From positions 1-64,000 of the forward strand of contig JAUJYZ010001428.1 in NCBI GenBank assembly GCA_033675265.1: a stretch of DNA of 64,000 bases, written 5' to 3'. This DNA comes from Actinostola sp. cb2023 (lineage: Eukaryota; Cnidaria; Anthozoa; Actiniaria; Actinostolidae). The notes beneath the pieces are model-generated. The model did no database searches. It was not told the origin of the DNA and worked only from the letters and a program-made list of their open reading frames with translations. Of the stretch, positions 24,145 through 34,760 are shown piece by piece (within the stretch, counting starts at the first letter, position 1; each line of letters opens with the position of its first letter). Position numbers and translations under genes: made by a program.

Positions 24145-24438
24145 CTTTTGCTCTAACATTCACTGCTGCAGTACTTCCAGACGATCCAGCTAAGTTTCTT
24201 GCTTGGCATCTAAATGAGTTGATCCCTGACGTCAATGCTATGGCAACCGTTGCCTTCGTTACTTTACCATTCAGTGATTTAGCTTTTACTGCTGCAATCA
24301 TTTGATTATTTCTATAAAATGTGATTGTTGTGTAAACTGGATTACCAACTGTAGTATTACAGGCCACGTTAACAGTGTCACCATGACAAAAGACTTGCCG
24401 GTCAGGCTGTACTTTGATTGTGGGAGTACCAGGCAAAA
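24145..24438 (-). CDS. Ig domain exon type A, copy A2
   Basis: A 294-bp exon with acceptor TTATTTCCAG| and donor AAAAG|GTATAC, phase 1 at both ends. It encodes an intact A-type domain starting LPGTPTIKVQPDRQVFC. It has NVAC in strand B (so the NVT sequon of A1 and A3 is lost), GNPVYTTITFYRNN, and NSFRCQARNLAGSSGSTAAV. It is closer to A3 than to A1 at the VYTT and LTSGIN positions. Neighbours are B3 upstream and B2 downstream in the transcript. Confidence 0.87.
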
Positions 24439-24511
24439 CTGGAAATAATGACATTTAAAGCATGATAATGATGGTCTTTATTGTATTAGGGGTTCTATAC
24501 TATACCAGGAG

Positions 24512-24628
24512 TTCATTACATATACTGTTATACTAGCAGTAGGACATTCATCTCCATTACTGACAGTAAACCTGTACATTCTATACTCAATGATACTATA
24601 CTCACATTGTACAGTTAGATATACTGTT
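24512..24628 (-). repeat. B-exon tail remnants interrupted by an insertion
   Basis: One complete and one partial copy of the B exon tail lie between B3 and A2, with a donor-like GTGAG at 24601. The second copy stops at ATACTGTT, where the inserted DNA of 24629-25101 begins. Tail sequence resumes at CTCACATTG (25102). Confidence 0.75.
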
Positions 24629-25101
24629 TTATCATCCCCAATATTTGTTTCAACCAATCAGAATCGAGAATTCTCCCGTATCAAGACACTCTACTGTCCT
24701 GATATCATATATCACGGACAGTTGGTTAAAATGTGTTTCTAAATAAGAAACCATTGTATTTTTATATTACTTCTGGTCATTTTAAGGGAAAATATGTTTC
24801 ATTCAAAAGATAAATAAACGTTTTGAACAAAACTGCGAACGATTGAACTTTTCCCGCCACTTCTCAAACTTACGGACGCGTGCCGACAATATATGCTAAT
24901 AAGTTTGTATTTTGAAAAGATCGTCCTCGATGTTTTTATTGATATTCTTTCATTTCGGCGAAAAGAGTGGGATGATAAATAAATAATCGGTCAATTTTGG
25001 TTCGATTCCGCGAAATATCAGGACTCGTTAGGTCTTGCCATGGATATTTTGGCTCGACTACGTCTCGCCAAAATACGAACCATGGCTCGACCTAACTCGC
25101 C
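24629..25101. mobile_element. ~470-bp insertion within the Ig intron repeats
   Basis: Sequence unlike the flanking repeats splits a B-tail copy. It begins TTATCATCCCC, and the complement GGGATGATAA occurs at ~24968-24977, so part of it is bounded by an inverted repeat. Its right end (25020-25100) is an imperfect hairpin around TATTTTGGCTCGAC and GTCTCGCCAAAATA. It could be a MITE plus filler. I see no clean target duplication. Confidence 0.5.
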
Positions 25102-25208
25102 CTCACATTGTACAGTTAGATATACTGTTATACTAGCAGTAGGACATTCAGATCCATTACTGACAGTAAACCTGTACATTCTATACTCAAAAAAAAAACT
25201 ATACTCAC
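25102..25208 (-). repeat. One 102-bp in-frame repeat of exon end plus donor, following B3
   Basis: Same arrangement as after B2, but a single copy and 102 bp because of an A-run (plus ~25189-25198). The frame remains open, and a second donor (GTGAG) lies at 25102-25106. Use of it would add 34 residues. Confidence 0.78.
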
Positions 25209-25463
25209 ATTGTACAGTTAGATATACTGTTATACTAGCAGTAGGACATTCAGCTCCATTACTGACAGTAAACCTGTACATTCCAGCATCAGCTCTTTTG
25301 ATGGAGGTAATGCTGAGAGTCTTTCCTGATGAGATGACATTGTTGTTGTTTCCTTTAAACCAGGAAATCGTTAATGGCTGACTACCACTAGCATCACATG
25401 TCCACAGTAGGTTGGTCCCCTCTACAACTGTTTTGCTGGTGCAACCAGTGACCAGAGGACGTT
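25209..25463 (-). CDS. Ig domain exon type B, copy B3
   Basis: A 255-bp, phase 1-1 exon with acceptor TTCTAAG| and donor T|GTGAGTATAG. Its protein is almost identical to B2, with Leu for Val near the start. It shares LLWTCDASG, TISWFKG, KRADAGMYRFTVSNG and AECPTA. As in B2, the strand F Cys is Phe. It is the first B module after the N-terminal V-like exon and A3. Confidence 0.87.
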
Positions 25464-25958
25464 CTTAGAATATAACAGAGACGAGAATGGAGGAAATTGA
25501 ACAATGTTACACAGTTCATAAACATACAACTTATAATGTCCTAAAATTAACCTCAATTTGTGTTCGTTGTCTAAACAAAATCACCTGATAATAATAAGGG
25601 TTTCCCTAGGGCTTCGGAAGCTTTAGATAATGTAAAACATTGCTACATTGTTTGGGTAGTAATTGTATAAACTGTGTACAGCTGAGTGTTTGCGCGTAGC
25701 GACAGAAAATCTACTGCGTGAAAAAAGCCAAATGTCAACACCTCAAACCCAGGCGTCGCCCACATTATGAGATTTATCTGCTCTCACAACTCGCATCAAC
25801 CAATCAACCAATCAAACTATGTATTAGTTTTAAATTAGTTGTTGGGAAAGTTCCGTTCTTCCTTCCTTTCCGTCCGTCCTTCTTTCTGTCTGCCCTTCGG
25901 TTTGGAACGAATGTGAAATGCGATATATAAGAATAGCCATTATTATTATTTATTATTA

Positions 25959-26035
25959 TTCCTTCCTCATTCCTCCTTCCTCCTTCCTCATTCCTCCTTT
26001 TTTTCTTTTTTTCTTTCCGTCCTTCGTTTCTTCTT
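25959..26035 (-). repeat. Short polypurine tract (A3-B3 intron)
   Basis: A shorter version of the GGAAGGAGGAA tract in the same relative position, downstream of the A3 donor, preceded by a small ATT repeat. Confidence 0.75.
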
Positions 26036-26059
26036 AAGGTTTACCACAAGAAAGTATAC

Positions 26060-26353
26060 CTTTTGCTATAACATTTACTGCTGCAGTACTTCCAGACGAT
26101 CCAGCTAAGTTTCTTGCTTGACATCTAAATGAGTTGATCCCTGATGTCAGTGCTATGGCAACCGTTGCCTTAGTTACTTTACCATTCAGTGTTTCAGCTT
26201 TTACTGCTGCAATCATTTGATTGTTTCTATAAAATGTGATTGTTGTGTAAACTGGATTACCAACTGTAGTATTACAGGTCACGTTAACAGTGTCACCATG
26301 ACACAAAACTTGCTGGTCAGGTATTACTTGGATTGTGGGTGTACCAGGAAGAA
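26060..26353 (-). CDS. Ig domain exon type A, copy A3
   Basis: A 294-bp exon, phase 1-1, acceptor TTTTCCAG| and donor AAAAG|GTATAC. It encodes LPGTPTIQVIPDQQVLCHG, then NVTCNTTVGNPVYTTITFYRNN, KAETLNGKVTKATVAIAL and NSFRCQARNLAGSSGSTAAV. It has both canonical Ig cysteines and two sequons. It is the first A module, directly after the V-like exon, separated by a 632-bp intron. Its start region (IPDQQVL) is the most divergent part relative to A1 and A2. Confidence 0.87.
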
Positions 26354-26701
26354 CTGGAAAATAAATTAGACATGTATTAACACTCTTTGTATTTCTACAC
26401 GACCACTCGAGACGAAAGTTACGACTGGTAAGTTTGCAATAGACAATGAGTTCTGTTCACCGACAGTAGTTTTTGAAGAATACTGTCGGCAGACATGTCG
26501 CCTGCCTGGGAAGACTTTGTTTTTCGTTATTGAAGTAACAATTATGTTAACAGATTTATTATATATTGTATTTGCAGACGACAATGCATTCAGAAATTAC
26601 TACAGATTTACTCAAAGAACGACTGAAGTAGATTTTCTATTGGTCACGTGACATTTCTGCAAGATTTTTTTTTCCAGTAATTTTTTGAAGCCATAATAAT
26701 A

Positions 26702-26803
26702 CACTGGAAGAAACGCGTGCTCTTCAACCCTTGACAAATCATTGGAAATTACGTTTTGAACATTTCCAACGAAATTGGAAGAACAGCAGGTTTTATTTCA
26801 GTG
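26702..26803. mobile_element. CACTGG-type MITE, copy 1 (intron of the Ig gene)
   Basis: A ~100-bp element with imperfect terminal inverted repeats: CACTGGAAGAAACGCGTGC at the left, and the complement of CACTGAAATAAAACCTGC at the right. It belongs to the same family as the elements at 48158-48283 and 48869-48990. Confidence 0.65.
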
Positions 26804-26985
26804 ATGACTTGCATGAAGAAATGATAACCTGGCCAAGCAGGCCGGGTTAAGCCTGGGAACTAAAGCAGGGAGCGGACACGTCCAGACTAAAATAACCTAT
26901 AGAGACTCAGTTCCATCTATAAAAGCATTTAGCTCATTCATGTACCTCTTTGTTTATTATGAAGAATATCTTATAAAATACTTAC

Positions 26986-27401
26986 AATACACAAGAGATT
27001 CTGTTTGACTTGTCTGCACAGATCCTTGTAAGTCTGACAATGCCACGTCTAGTCTGTATACATACGCTTGAGATCGTGGGTTAAACAGACTGCCATCTTT
27101 ATCGTTTGGTTGCCTCAGTATGTCCTTGATAGTCAAGAATAAGTATCCAGAAGGTTGACCTGTGCTGGCGCTGACATTCACGGCGTACAAACTGGAATTT
27201 ATAAGATTCGTGTAACCAAACGCATAATGAAGTACCAATGTTGTAAACTGATTCGAGTCTGTTATTCCTTTCTTGACTCTGGAAACTTTCGCAGTGTTGA
27301 ATATAGTGACATCATCGAAGGTAAACTGCCATCCCAGAGTGACATTGGTGCTGTTTCTACCCAACGCAACAACAAGAGGATCTGGAGGGCTGCTGGTGAA
27401 C
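26986..27401 (-). CDS. N-terminal V-like Ig domain exon
   Basis: A 416-bp exon: acceptor TTGTTTCAG| at the high end, donor T|GTAAGT at the low end. It has one leading base (phase 2 entry), 138 codons and one trailing base (phase 1 exit, matching A3). The product starts FTSSPPDPLVVALGRNST and continues NVTLGWQFTFDD (strand C Trp), KGITDSNQF and YVYRLDVALSDLQG. The two canonical Ig cysteines are missing: no Cys precedes the Trp, and YxC of strand F is YRL. Several N-glycosylation sequons occur (NST, NVT, NSS, NVS). By analogy with cnidarian Ig receptors it is probably the membrane-distal domain after a signal-peptide exon, which I could not find upstream. The family name is not certain. Confidence 0.75.
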
Positions 27402-27466
27402 CTGAAACAATCTACAAAATTGGAAGAAAAAGATATGCATGTAACTGCATGGAAAAGCTAAACTTA

Positions 27467-27688
27467 GGGTGCGTTCGATTGACCCTATTCCAGATTAGGA
27501 ATACACAGAATTAAACACTTGGATGCTTTTATTTCAGCACATTTAAAATTCCAAACTGTTCCTTGTAACTTTATTATGATACAACAAGGAATCGTTTCAT
27601 TTTACAGTGGACAGTAGCTGCGCGACAGCGATTTAGGGATGTTATTCCGTGTATTCCTATTCTGGAATATGGTCAATCGAACGCACCC
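27467..27688. mobile_element. 222-bp PIF/Harbinger-like MITE with TTA target duplication
   Basis: Terminal inverted repeats of about 45 bp start GGGTGCGTTCGATTGACC and are nearly perfect. TTA lies immediately outside both ends (27464-27466 and 27689-27691). A 3-bp TWA duplication is the hallmark of PIF/Harbinger. The element has no coding capacity. It lies 66 bp upstream of the V-like exon acceptor, within the presumed first intron. Confidence 0.88.
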
Positions 27689-27691
27689 TTA

Positions 27692-28067
27692 CTGTCCTCT
27701 GAATCGCAGCGCATCTATTGTTACCACAGTTGCGGTACCGTGCCGTGCCGTATTGAAAGAGTTTGATTGGATGAGATGCATCTGCGCGCTTTTTGATTAC
27801 GAAAACGACTCTATCTGCTTTGTCGTAATTTCTTATTTGCTGCAGGAAGGAGTTAGAAACTAAGCCAGTCTACGTTGGCATTAATTTAATTTCATGGATA
27901 GACCGACAGACACAAAGACTATATTTTGAGGGGGAGGCACGTGACATCCCTCTGAGGATGGTCACTGCCAGATATTTGTTTACGTCATCAATGGTTCTTT
28001 TACGTCCCTCCAATTCAGGTGTAGTGTAGTGTGGAGAGACGGGACTGCCCTTTACGTGATCATCCGA
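27692..28067. other. Spacer, no supported gene
   Basis: I looked here on the minus strand for the missing signal-peptide exon of the Ig gene. I found no ATG followed by a hydrophobic stretch and a donor of suitable phase. One short plus ORF at 27639-27863 overlaps the MITE and is not supported. Confidence 0.4.
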
Positions 28068-28310
28068 GCCACATGAAGGTCTAACTGGTAGAGCATCGGT
28101 GAGGGTCGACGTGGGTTCGAACCGTGGTCAGATATATTTTCTCTTTCTCCTTTCCAATGCTCAGAAGAACTTTAAATGATTGGGTATCTTAATTTATAGC
28201 ACTTTAACTTTCCCTCAGTTTCTATCGGCTGTAGCTTTGCACAATATAATGGATTACGTCACGCTACGCTTCTGATGTCAGTGTCTACAAAATGTTGTGT
28301 GTTTGTGTAT
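28068..28310 (+). repeat. tRNA-derived dispersed repeat (SINE-like), 5' part
   Basis: AACTGGTAGAGCATCGG (A-box-like) is followed ~15 bases later by GTGGGTTCGAACC (B box). This is the spacing and sequence of a tRNA-derived RNA polymerase III promoter. There is no intact acceptor stem, so it is not a tRNA gene. The body downstream matches 3497-3690. The repeat is cut at ~28310 by the foldback element and resumes at ~30098. Confidence 0.7.
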
Positions 28311-30097
28311 GGCAAGCCAAACATGACAAAAGTGTATTGAGTTTCAAATCACCCCTTGAGAAATAGGAATCACTATACGAGAATATGGAATCACTATACG
28401 AGAATGAAAAATCGCTATACGAGAATAAAAATTCACTATACGAGAATAGGAATCACCATACGAGAATAAGAAATCACTATACGAGAATAGGAATCACCAT
28501 ACGAGAATAAGAAATCACTATATGAGAATATCAAATCACCATACGAGAATAAGATACAAAATCAATATGCGAGTATAAAGAATCAACATATGAGAATGAG
28601 AAATCACTAGTCGAGATGTAACACGAAATCACCAGTCGAGAATATCGATTGACATTCACAAAATATCGATTGGAATATTCTTGCGTCTTCGAGGTATGCG
28701 GTCAGCGGTCTTTCGAGAACCGCGTGGTGAAAATGGCGCGGCCAAAGCGACTCTCTTAAACGAATTATTGGAGAGGGTTCAAGAGTTTTCCTCACAAATG
28801 GATGTTTTTTTAATGGGTGGCAAATGCAATTCAATCCATACATATTGAAAGAAGGAGATGAGGGGAAAGAAGAAAGAAAGAAATAGTGAATAAATAAAGA
28901 AATAATTAAAAATAGAAATAGACATAATCAATAAATATTAAGTAAATGAATAAATAATTAATTAATAAACATATGAATAATATATATTAAATGAATTAAT
29001 AGATGATAAATAAATATTGAATAAATAATAAATAAATGTAAAATAAATAAATAAATTCATAAATAATAAGTAAATAATAAATAAATAATTAAATAGATAA
29101 AGACAAAATAAATAAATAATAAATAAATATTAAGTAAATGGTAAATAGATAAATAAATTTTAAATAAATAAATACATAATAAAAGGATAAATGAATGAAT
29201 AAATACATAATAAATAAATATTAAATAAATAAATAGTGGATAAATAAAGAAGTAAATAAAAATAGAAATAGATAAATAAATAATAGATAAATAAATAATA
29301 CATAAATAAATAATACATAAATAAATAATACATAAATAAATAATACATATAATAAATATTAAATAAAGAAATAGTGTAAAAATAAAGAAATAAATAGATA
29401 AATAATAAATAAATAAGGAATACTTAAATAATGAATAAATAAAAAATTGTAAATAAAGAAATAATAAAGAAATATTAAAGAAATAGATAAATAAATAGTG
29501 AATAAAAAAAAAATAGAAGTAGATAAATAAATTATAAATAAATATTAAGTAAATAAATAAGTGATTAATGAACATATGAATAATAAATATTAAATTAATT
29601 AATAATAATAAATAAATAAATAGATAATAAATAAATATCAAATAGATAAATAAAGACCGCTGACCGCGCATACCTCGAAGACGCAAGAATATTCCAATCG
29701 ATATTTTGTGAATGTCAGTCGATATTCTCGACTGGTGATTTCGTGTTACATCTCGACTGGTGATTTCTCATTCTCATATGGTGATTCTTTATACTCGCAT
29801 ATTGATTTTGTATCTTATTCTCATATGGTGATTTGATATTCTCATATAGTGATTTCTTATTCTCGTATGGTGATTCCTATTCTCGTATAGTGATTTCTTA
29901 TTCTCGTATGGTGATTCCTATTCTCGTATAGTGCATTTTTATTCTCGTGTGGTGATTCCTATTCTCGTATAGTGAATTTTTATTCTCGTATAGCGATTTT
30001 TCATTCTCGTATAGTGATTCATTATTCTCGTATAGTGGTTCCTATTTCTCAAGGGGTGATTGAAAACTCAATACACTGTTGTCATGTTTGGCTTGCC
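28311..30097. mobile_element. 1.8-kb foldback element with repetitive inverted arms
   Basis: Left arm 28311-28713 and right arm 29654-30097 are inverted copies. They start GGCAAGCCAAACATGACA outside and end near GACCGCTGACCGC inside. Each arm holds about a dozen ~22-bp units of the form AATCACTATACGAGAAT. The centre has ~130 bp of unique sequence and an ~800-bp TAAATAAA-type run (28860-29650), which produces spurious Tyr/Ile/Phe-rich ORFs. No transposase is visible. TTTGTGTG-like sequence borders both ends and may be the target duplication. The uninterrupted repeat copy at 3480-3900 lacks it. Confidence 0.85.
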
Positions 30098-30235
30098 ATA
30101 TTTGTGTGTTGGACCTCTTTTCACTAGGCGAACACGGAAAACATTTGAACTATAAAACACTGAGACTTTTTGTTTTGCTATTAAAACTTAGCAATTCGAA
30201 GAATTCGTTAATAAGTCCGTGGTCCATTATCATGA
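30098..30235 (+). repeat. tRNA-derived dispersed repeat, 3' part after the foldback insertion
   Basis: CACTAGGCGAACACGG and TTAGCAATTCGAAGAATTCG correspond to CACTAAGCGGAGAACACG and TTAGCAAATCAAAGAAGTCG in the copy at 3700-3890. This shows that the two flanks of the foldback element were once contiguous. Confidence 0.65.
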
Positions 30236-30242
30236 TAAACAT

Positions 30243-30511
30243 TGATTCAATTGCCCTATACCATTATGACGTAACGTCTTATTTATGAGGGGGACAGAAT
30301 CGTGAAGAACAATAGAAATTTGAACTAAATCTGCTCTGCTGAGGTTCGCTAGATTTCAAATTGGCTAGTTTCCAGATATTATGTTCATCGATGCTTTTCC
30401 CACAATATTTACTGTGTTTGGTGACTTTTATCGCTTTCAGACCGTCTGTAAAATACATTTATTTGGGTATTGTTTTGATGTGACGTCATAGTGGTATAGG
30501 GCAATTCAATG
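30243..30511. mobile_element. ~270-bp MITE
   Basis: Terminal inverted repeats ATTCAATTGCCCTATACCA and complement, followed by ATGACGT-type sequence, are about 28 bp long. The centre is unrelated and non-coding. Confidence 0.75.
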
Positions 30512-30521
30512 ATATCTATAT

Positions 30522-30677
30522 ACACCTAATTTCAAAAACGTTGTCCAAATAGCCAAATACGAATTCATTCAAAAAGACAAAAGAAACAGTTCAGCTTGAG
30601 TGCACTTCTTTTATCTTTTAATGAAATACTATTTGGCTTTTTTGATTATTATTGGACAACGTTTTTGAAATTAGGTG
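30522..30677. mobile_element. ~156-bp MITE
   Basis: Near-perfect inverted ends ACACCTAATTTCAAAAACG with TTGTCCAA, about 27 bp. The centre is ~100 bp and AT-rich. Confidence 0.8.
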
Positions 30678-30681
30678 TAAC

Positions 30682-30821
30682 ACCGTAAAAAGAGTACTTT
30701 TATGTTAAAACTTTACTGACGGTTCGAGCCTTGGCCCTTCGTTGGAGTATAAAGAGACAAATAGTTAAAAGCGCCAAGGCTCGAAACGTCAGTAAAGTTA
30801 TAAGTACTCTTTTTGTCCTTT
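30682..30821. repeat. Foldback repeat with CGAAACGTCAGTAAAG ends
   Basis: Two inverted copies of a ~50-bp motif: AGTACTTTTA, then ACTTTACTGACG and GTTCGAGCC, and the complements at ~30775-30818. The same motif occurs singly at ~8915-8975 and ~38155-38175, and inverted around 54140-54430. Confidence 0.75.
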
Positions 30822-31400
30822 TTGAATTTGCATAAGAAATGTGTAAACAATGGTGTATTGTTTGAAAATCCTCCAGCCTGCTTTGCGCGCTCTAATATTT
30901 GCATGTAAAAACAAAATGGCGGACGGTTCGTGAAAAATCGGTACAAATTCCCAAAGAAAAGGCTATGAAATTAGTTCAACAACTGCCCTAAACAGAAACA
31001 AACTGGAGAAAATTGCTTGGGGAAAAGATAGATGGTTATTAGCAAGCTGAGGAATATTCTGGTGGATTGTTTTCTATTGTTGAAAGTCGCTAGTCCCGCA
31101 TGGCACGAATCGATGAAGAACTCCCTATTGAAATATCTTGTGGTTTGCTTTGAGCATGAGAACAATTTTAATGATCTGTTTATTTGAATGAATTATGTTA
31201 CCATTGTCACCATTGGTATTGGATGAATTAACTATGTAAGTTTCTTTCACAGATATGGTTCAGCCTATTTTACAACCATATTCGTATTACTTTCAATATA
31301 AAAATGCCTTTTCCATTTATTTACCACTACTGATATTAATACAATATTGGTTTGTTTTCTTGTCTTGCTTACCCGTGAGTCGTCTCATTGAGACCTTTGA
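30822..31400. other. Spacer, no supported gene
   Basis: Only short ORFs of no recognisable nature are present. The short minus ORFs near 30.7-31.2 kb have no domain signature. Confidence 0.4.
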
Positions 31401-32044
31401 TTTACGGTGCTATAGATTGCGCAAGTAGTCCAAGGACTCAGCAAAGACCAATACGTATATTTTTTTGGTAACTATATTTCGGCTAGCCAGACTTAGTCAG
31501 GGAGCAAATGTCGTAAAAGAAAGTTCCGTGGGAATTTTGTGCTGAAAGCAAGCCACCTATCTAGATATGTTAAGGGGACCCTAAGGAACAAGAAACATGT
31601 TGTCGGCAATTTTGTAACTCGTACCGACGGCCGCTACGGAAGTTTTAAAATGTGACGTATATGGCCCAGCATGGAAACGAGGCTGGGCCATAAAATGCGA
31701 TATAACCATCGTTAATGGCAACAAATCGTTATCGAAATTACTCATACTTTACATATATGTGTATCTGACACAACTAAGAAACTTTTAAGTAATAAAGCTG
31801 GTCACGTGACCATGACAACATGGAAACGAGGCTGGACCATAAAATGCCCTATAACTTATTTTGAATTGCATAAAATGTATCCAAATTCACCCAAATCAAT
31901 GACATATGTGATTGTTACACTACCAGGCCGTAAGTTGTACATTCTAGACTGCGATCGGGTACATCATATTGGTTTAGGGGAGTCACGTGATCAACTGATA
32001 ATACGTGAAAGCAGGGCTGATTTAGTGGTTTCTCAACTGTAAGA

Positions 32045-34760
32045 AGTGGAAGTTTACTGGGTCTCTAGAAAACATTTCCAATCATAATTTGCCAACGGAA
32101 CTGTACAGCTTCTTTAGGTGGGTCATACAAGGTCCAAACAACTTTCAGATGAAAAGAAGTCTGATGAGGTGCATAAGCACAAAATGTGTCTTGCTCAAAG
32201 TACGACAAATAAAGAGCAAGTCAGAAACTCTTAGGTGGTCGACAGCTGAAATGCCACAACAGTTGGCTGTTGGCCTAGCTGTCCACAAGGCAGTCCAAAG
32301 TAAAGCGTTGATAAATATGCTGCACGTTTTTGGGAGGTTGGCTGATAAAAACAGAATCCTCAGAGCTATAGGTGCAGATCCGGAATCAAGTGTTCTCAAC
32401 CATATGGTTCAGAATGATGTTGTTTACAGCTAATTCAAAAAACCGTGTCCTAGGTTTTGTTGCATATTGCATTTCCAGACCGAAGTGCATTATGGACTGA
32501 TCAATACATGTGTTTGTTTGCGTTGCTTTGCCGAACTGAACTGATATCTTGGTCAGTTGACTCTCAGGGCTTCCCTGATATTTATTTGTGGGTTTTGGAA
32601 CCCCAAAATAGAAGAACACACATCCATTTCCATGCATAATGCACTTCGGTCTGGGAATGCAAAATGCAATATGCAGCAAAACCAATAGGACAACATTTTT
32701 TGAATTAGCTGTATATACCTCCAGACATAGTGGATGGCAGGCATATCTTCTTTTTTTTCCGTTCGACAATGCGAACTTTGCTGAAGACACTGACTCCTGA
32801 CCGGAATCACACCTTCCATGGAACAGCAATGGCTATATACCAAAGGAGTGTCCCTGAAGACAAGAAACCAGACTTGAACGTCGATACCCTAGACCAGAGT
32901 CGCTCAATTAGAGAGCTTCCTGAGTCAATTACAAGCCTCCTGGAATGTCCTAAGCCTCCTTCAAAGCCCTTCAGTCCTGTTTACCCATGGTTTGGTTTGT
33001 TTGCTGAGAATGAACTTCCGGTAAGAGTCAGGATGCAATATTTGGCATGGCTTCTCGGGCGTAGTTTGACCAGCCGAACTCCAATTGACAGCATGGTAGT
33101 GACAGGAACACAGACGAATATCATGAGCACTCTAGGGCAGTTGGAGAATCAGTCTGCAAAGAGTACAGGTATCCTGGTGTGGTCTGGATACAACTCACTG
33201 ATCAGTAATGCAATGCCTGTCACACGAGTAGGAGCACCACCTCTGATTGCTGCACCAGCACACTATTTGCAGGTCAATGGAATATTCATCTTTGTAATAG
33301 AACGTTAATTCCAAATAAATCTAAGTCTAATCTAAACGAATGGCAGACCTTACTGACTGTTCTAATGCAGGCCCAGAAGATCAAGACAAAGGTGGTAGAT
33401 CCTACTTAGTAGGAAGAAGTCAGTCATTTCACTTGACACAGGGCTCTACAAACTGGCAAAGAAGCTGCAAATGGCTCGCCACAGGATCCAAGTCATTTTA
33501 TACTCCATCCCAGCGAACTGTATATAGTAATGGCCCAACTACGAACAATCGGAACGTTCAATGAAAACAGTGACTGGACTGGACTGACTTGTGCTGCATA
33601 TAATCGGAACTGTACGGTCCAACAACGGTCAAACAAATCATTGAGTGGTAACCACGTAAAGAGAGGGCAGACCGCTCACCTGATTACCCTACAGACACTG
33701 TTCGTAATGTATCAGGAATCTTTTTTTTACCCAGCAAGATCCGAATTCGTACTGCAGTGTCTTGAGCAGTTGGCAAAGTCTTGAGCTTTTTGATGTTTGC
33801 ACCGATGGTTCCAAGGATGGTTCCAAGGAATGCCATATCGTGGAGAGAATGAAGGTATTTGATGCTAGCCAAAGACAATATTCCATTGATTAAGGTTGTG
33901 AGTCAGTACACGAGGATTGTCAATAATAATAATATATGATATCATTTATCCGAGCGGTTCAATTTGAATCGAGAAGCTCTCGAGGTATTCACCAAGTACT
34001 TTTTTCACACGCAACAGGCTGAACTATGCCCGTATGATTCCCGTCTACTTAGCAGAGATGCAGATGTTAATTAAAACGCATCCAGAGATTTATGAGGAGT
34101 TTCGGCAAGGAAACTGGGTTGTGATTAAGAACTATGTGCAATTGGTGCAGATAATGCCCTGAAACACATCAACCGGTCAGTCAATGAAGGTCTCAAGGCG
34201 GGGTACTTTAGTTGGTTAACTCCAACGCCAGCACCAATAGTACATAGTACTTCCTCATTGCTCCCGAGCTTGCAAATCTAGCAGAGAAAGCAAAACAGGT
34301 GGCAGGTACTTCATCTAAGACACCAACACATCATCACCACCTTACTTCTGCTGTAAGGTTGCACCACTGGAGAAGAACATTTAGAAGTTGGTCACCAGCA
34401 TCCGAAGCTTCACGAATCCATTCTCTGAGGAAAGAGCCAAATACTATTGGAAACGAGTTGTTTGGTCACTTCGTAACTAATACAGGATCCACTCGAGAAA
34501 ATGCAGTATCTGGTCCCCAATAACAAAACGCAAGCGCTTCTTACATGGAACACTATGGGGAAGACTCTACAAGTGATAGCCAATGACAAAATGATTGACC
34601 TCAAGAAAGATCACTCCCATTTTGTGCGGGTCATGTTCTGCGCGCAAGTCACGCCCAGAGATCGATTGACACCAAGGAAGCTGTCGGGCAGTACGCATTC
34701 TCTATAGTGACATGATCAATGTTTTCCTCGGATGGCACCATCTTTCACTGTACGTTCCTC
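32045..34760 (+). pseudogene. Decayed multi-copy cnidarian ORF of unknown function, inside the long-TIR element
   Basis: Conserved-looking blocks appear in order but in shifting frames. They are LPTELYSFFRWVIQGP (~32089), VVYIPPDIVDG across the nested MITE, then HTFHGTAMAIYQR (~32805) and WQTLLTVLMQAQ (~33343). After these come VMAQLRTIGTF (~33528), GNHVKRGQTAHLITLQ (~33645), NYARMIPVYLAEMQMLI (~34020), IGADNALKHINRSV, APELANLAEKAKQVAG, and KEAVGQYAFSI (~34665). From memory these resemble a family of large, uncharacterised, multi-copy proteins in coral and anemone gene sets. I cannot name a domain or an activity. Many frameshifts and stops show it is dead, and the 5' part of the family is missing. 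Its place between long TIRs implies transposon cargo or a transposon gene. Confidence 0.65.
32427..32711. mobile_element. 285-bp MITE nested in the decayed ORF
   Basis: Long terminal inverted repeats (~75 bp) begin CAGCTAATTCAAAAAA and contain CCGAAGTGCATTA. TA lies on each side. Removing the element and one TA rejoins GATGTTGTTTA and TATACCTCCA in one open frame (DVVYIPP), which supports insertion into a once-intact gene. A noisy second copy lies at ~14820-15035. Confidence 0.85.

Noticed and set aside
23166..24156. Pro/Ser/Phe-rich and Lys/Glu/Gly-rich ORFs of up to 266 codons
   Set aside because: They are translations of the intronic polypurine tract between Ig exons on the minus strand.
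28060..28135. tRNA gene
   Set aside because: A- and B-box-like sequences are present, but no acceptor stem or intact anticodon arm can be drawn, and the body continues as a dispersed repeat.
29057..29686. 209-codon minus ORF, Tyr/Ile/Phe/Leu-rich, resembling a membrane protein
   Set aside because: It comes from the TAAATAAA low-complexity core of the foldback element.
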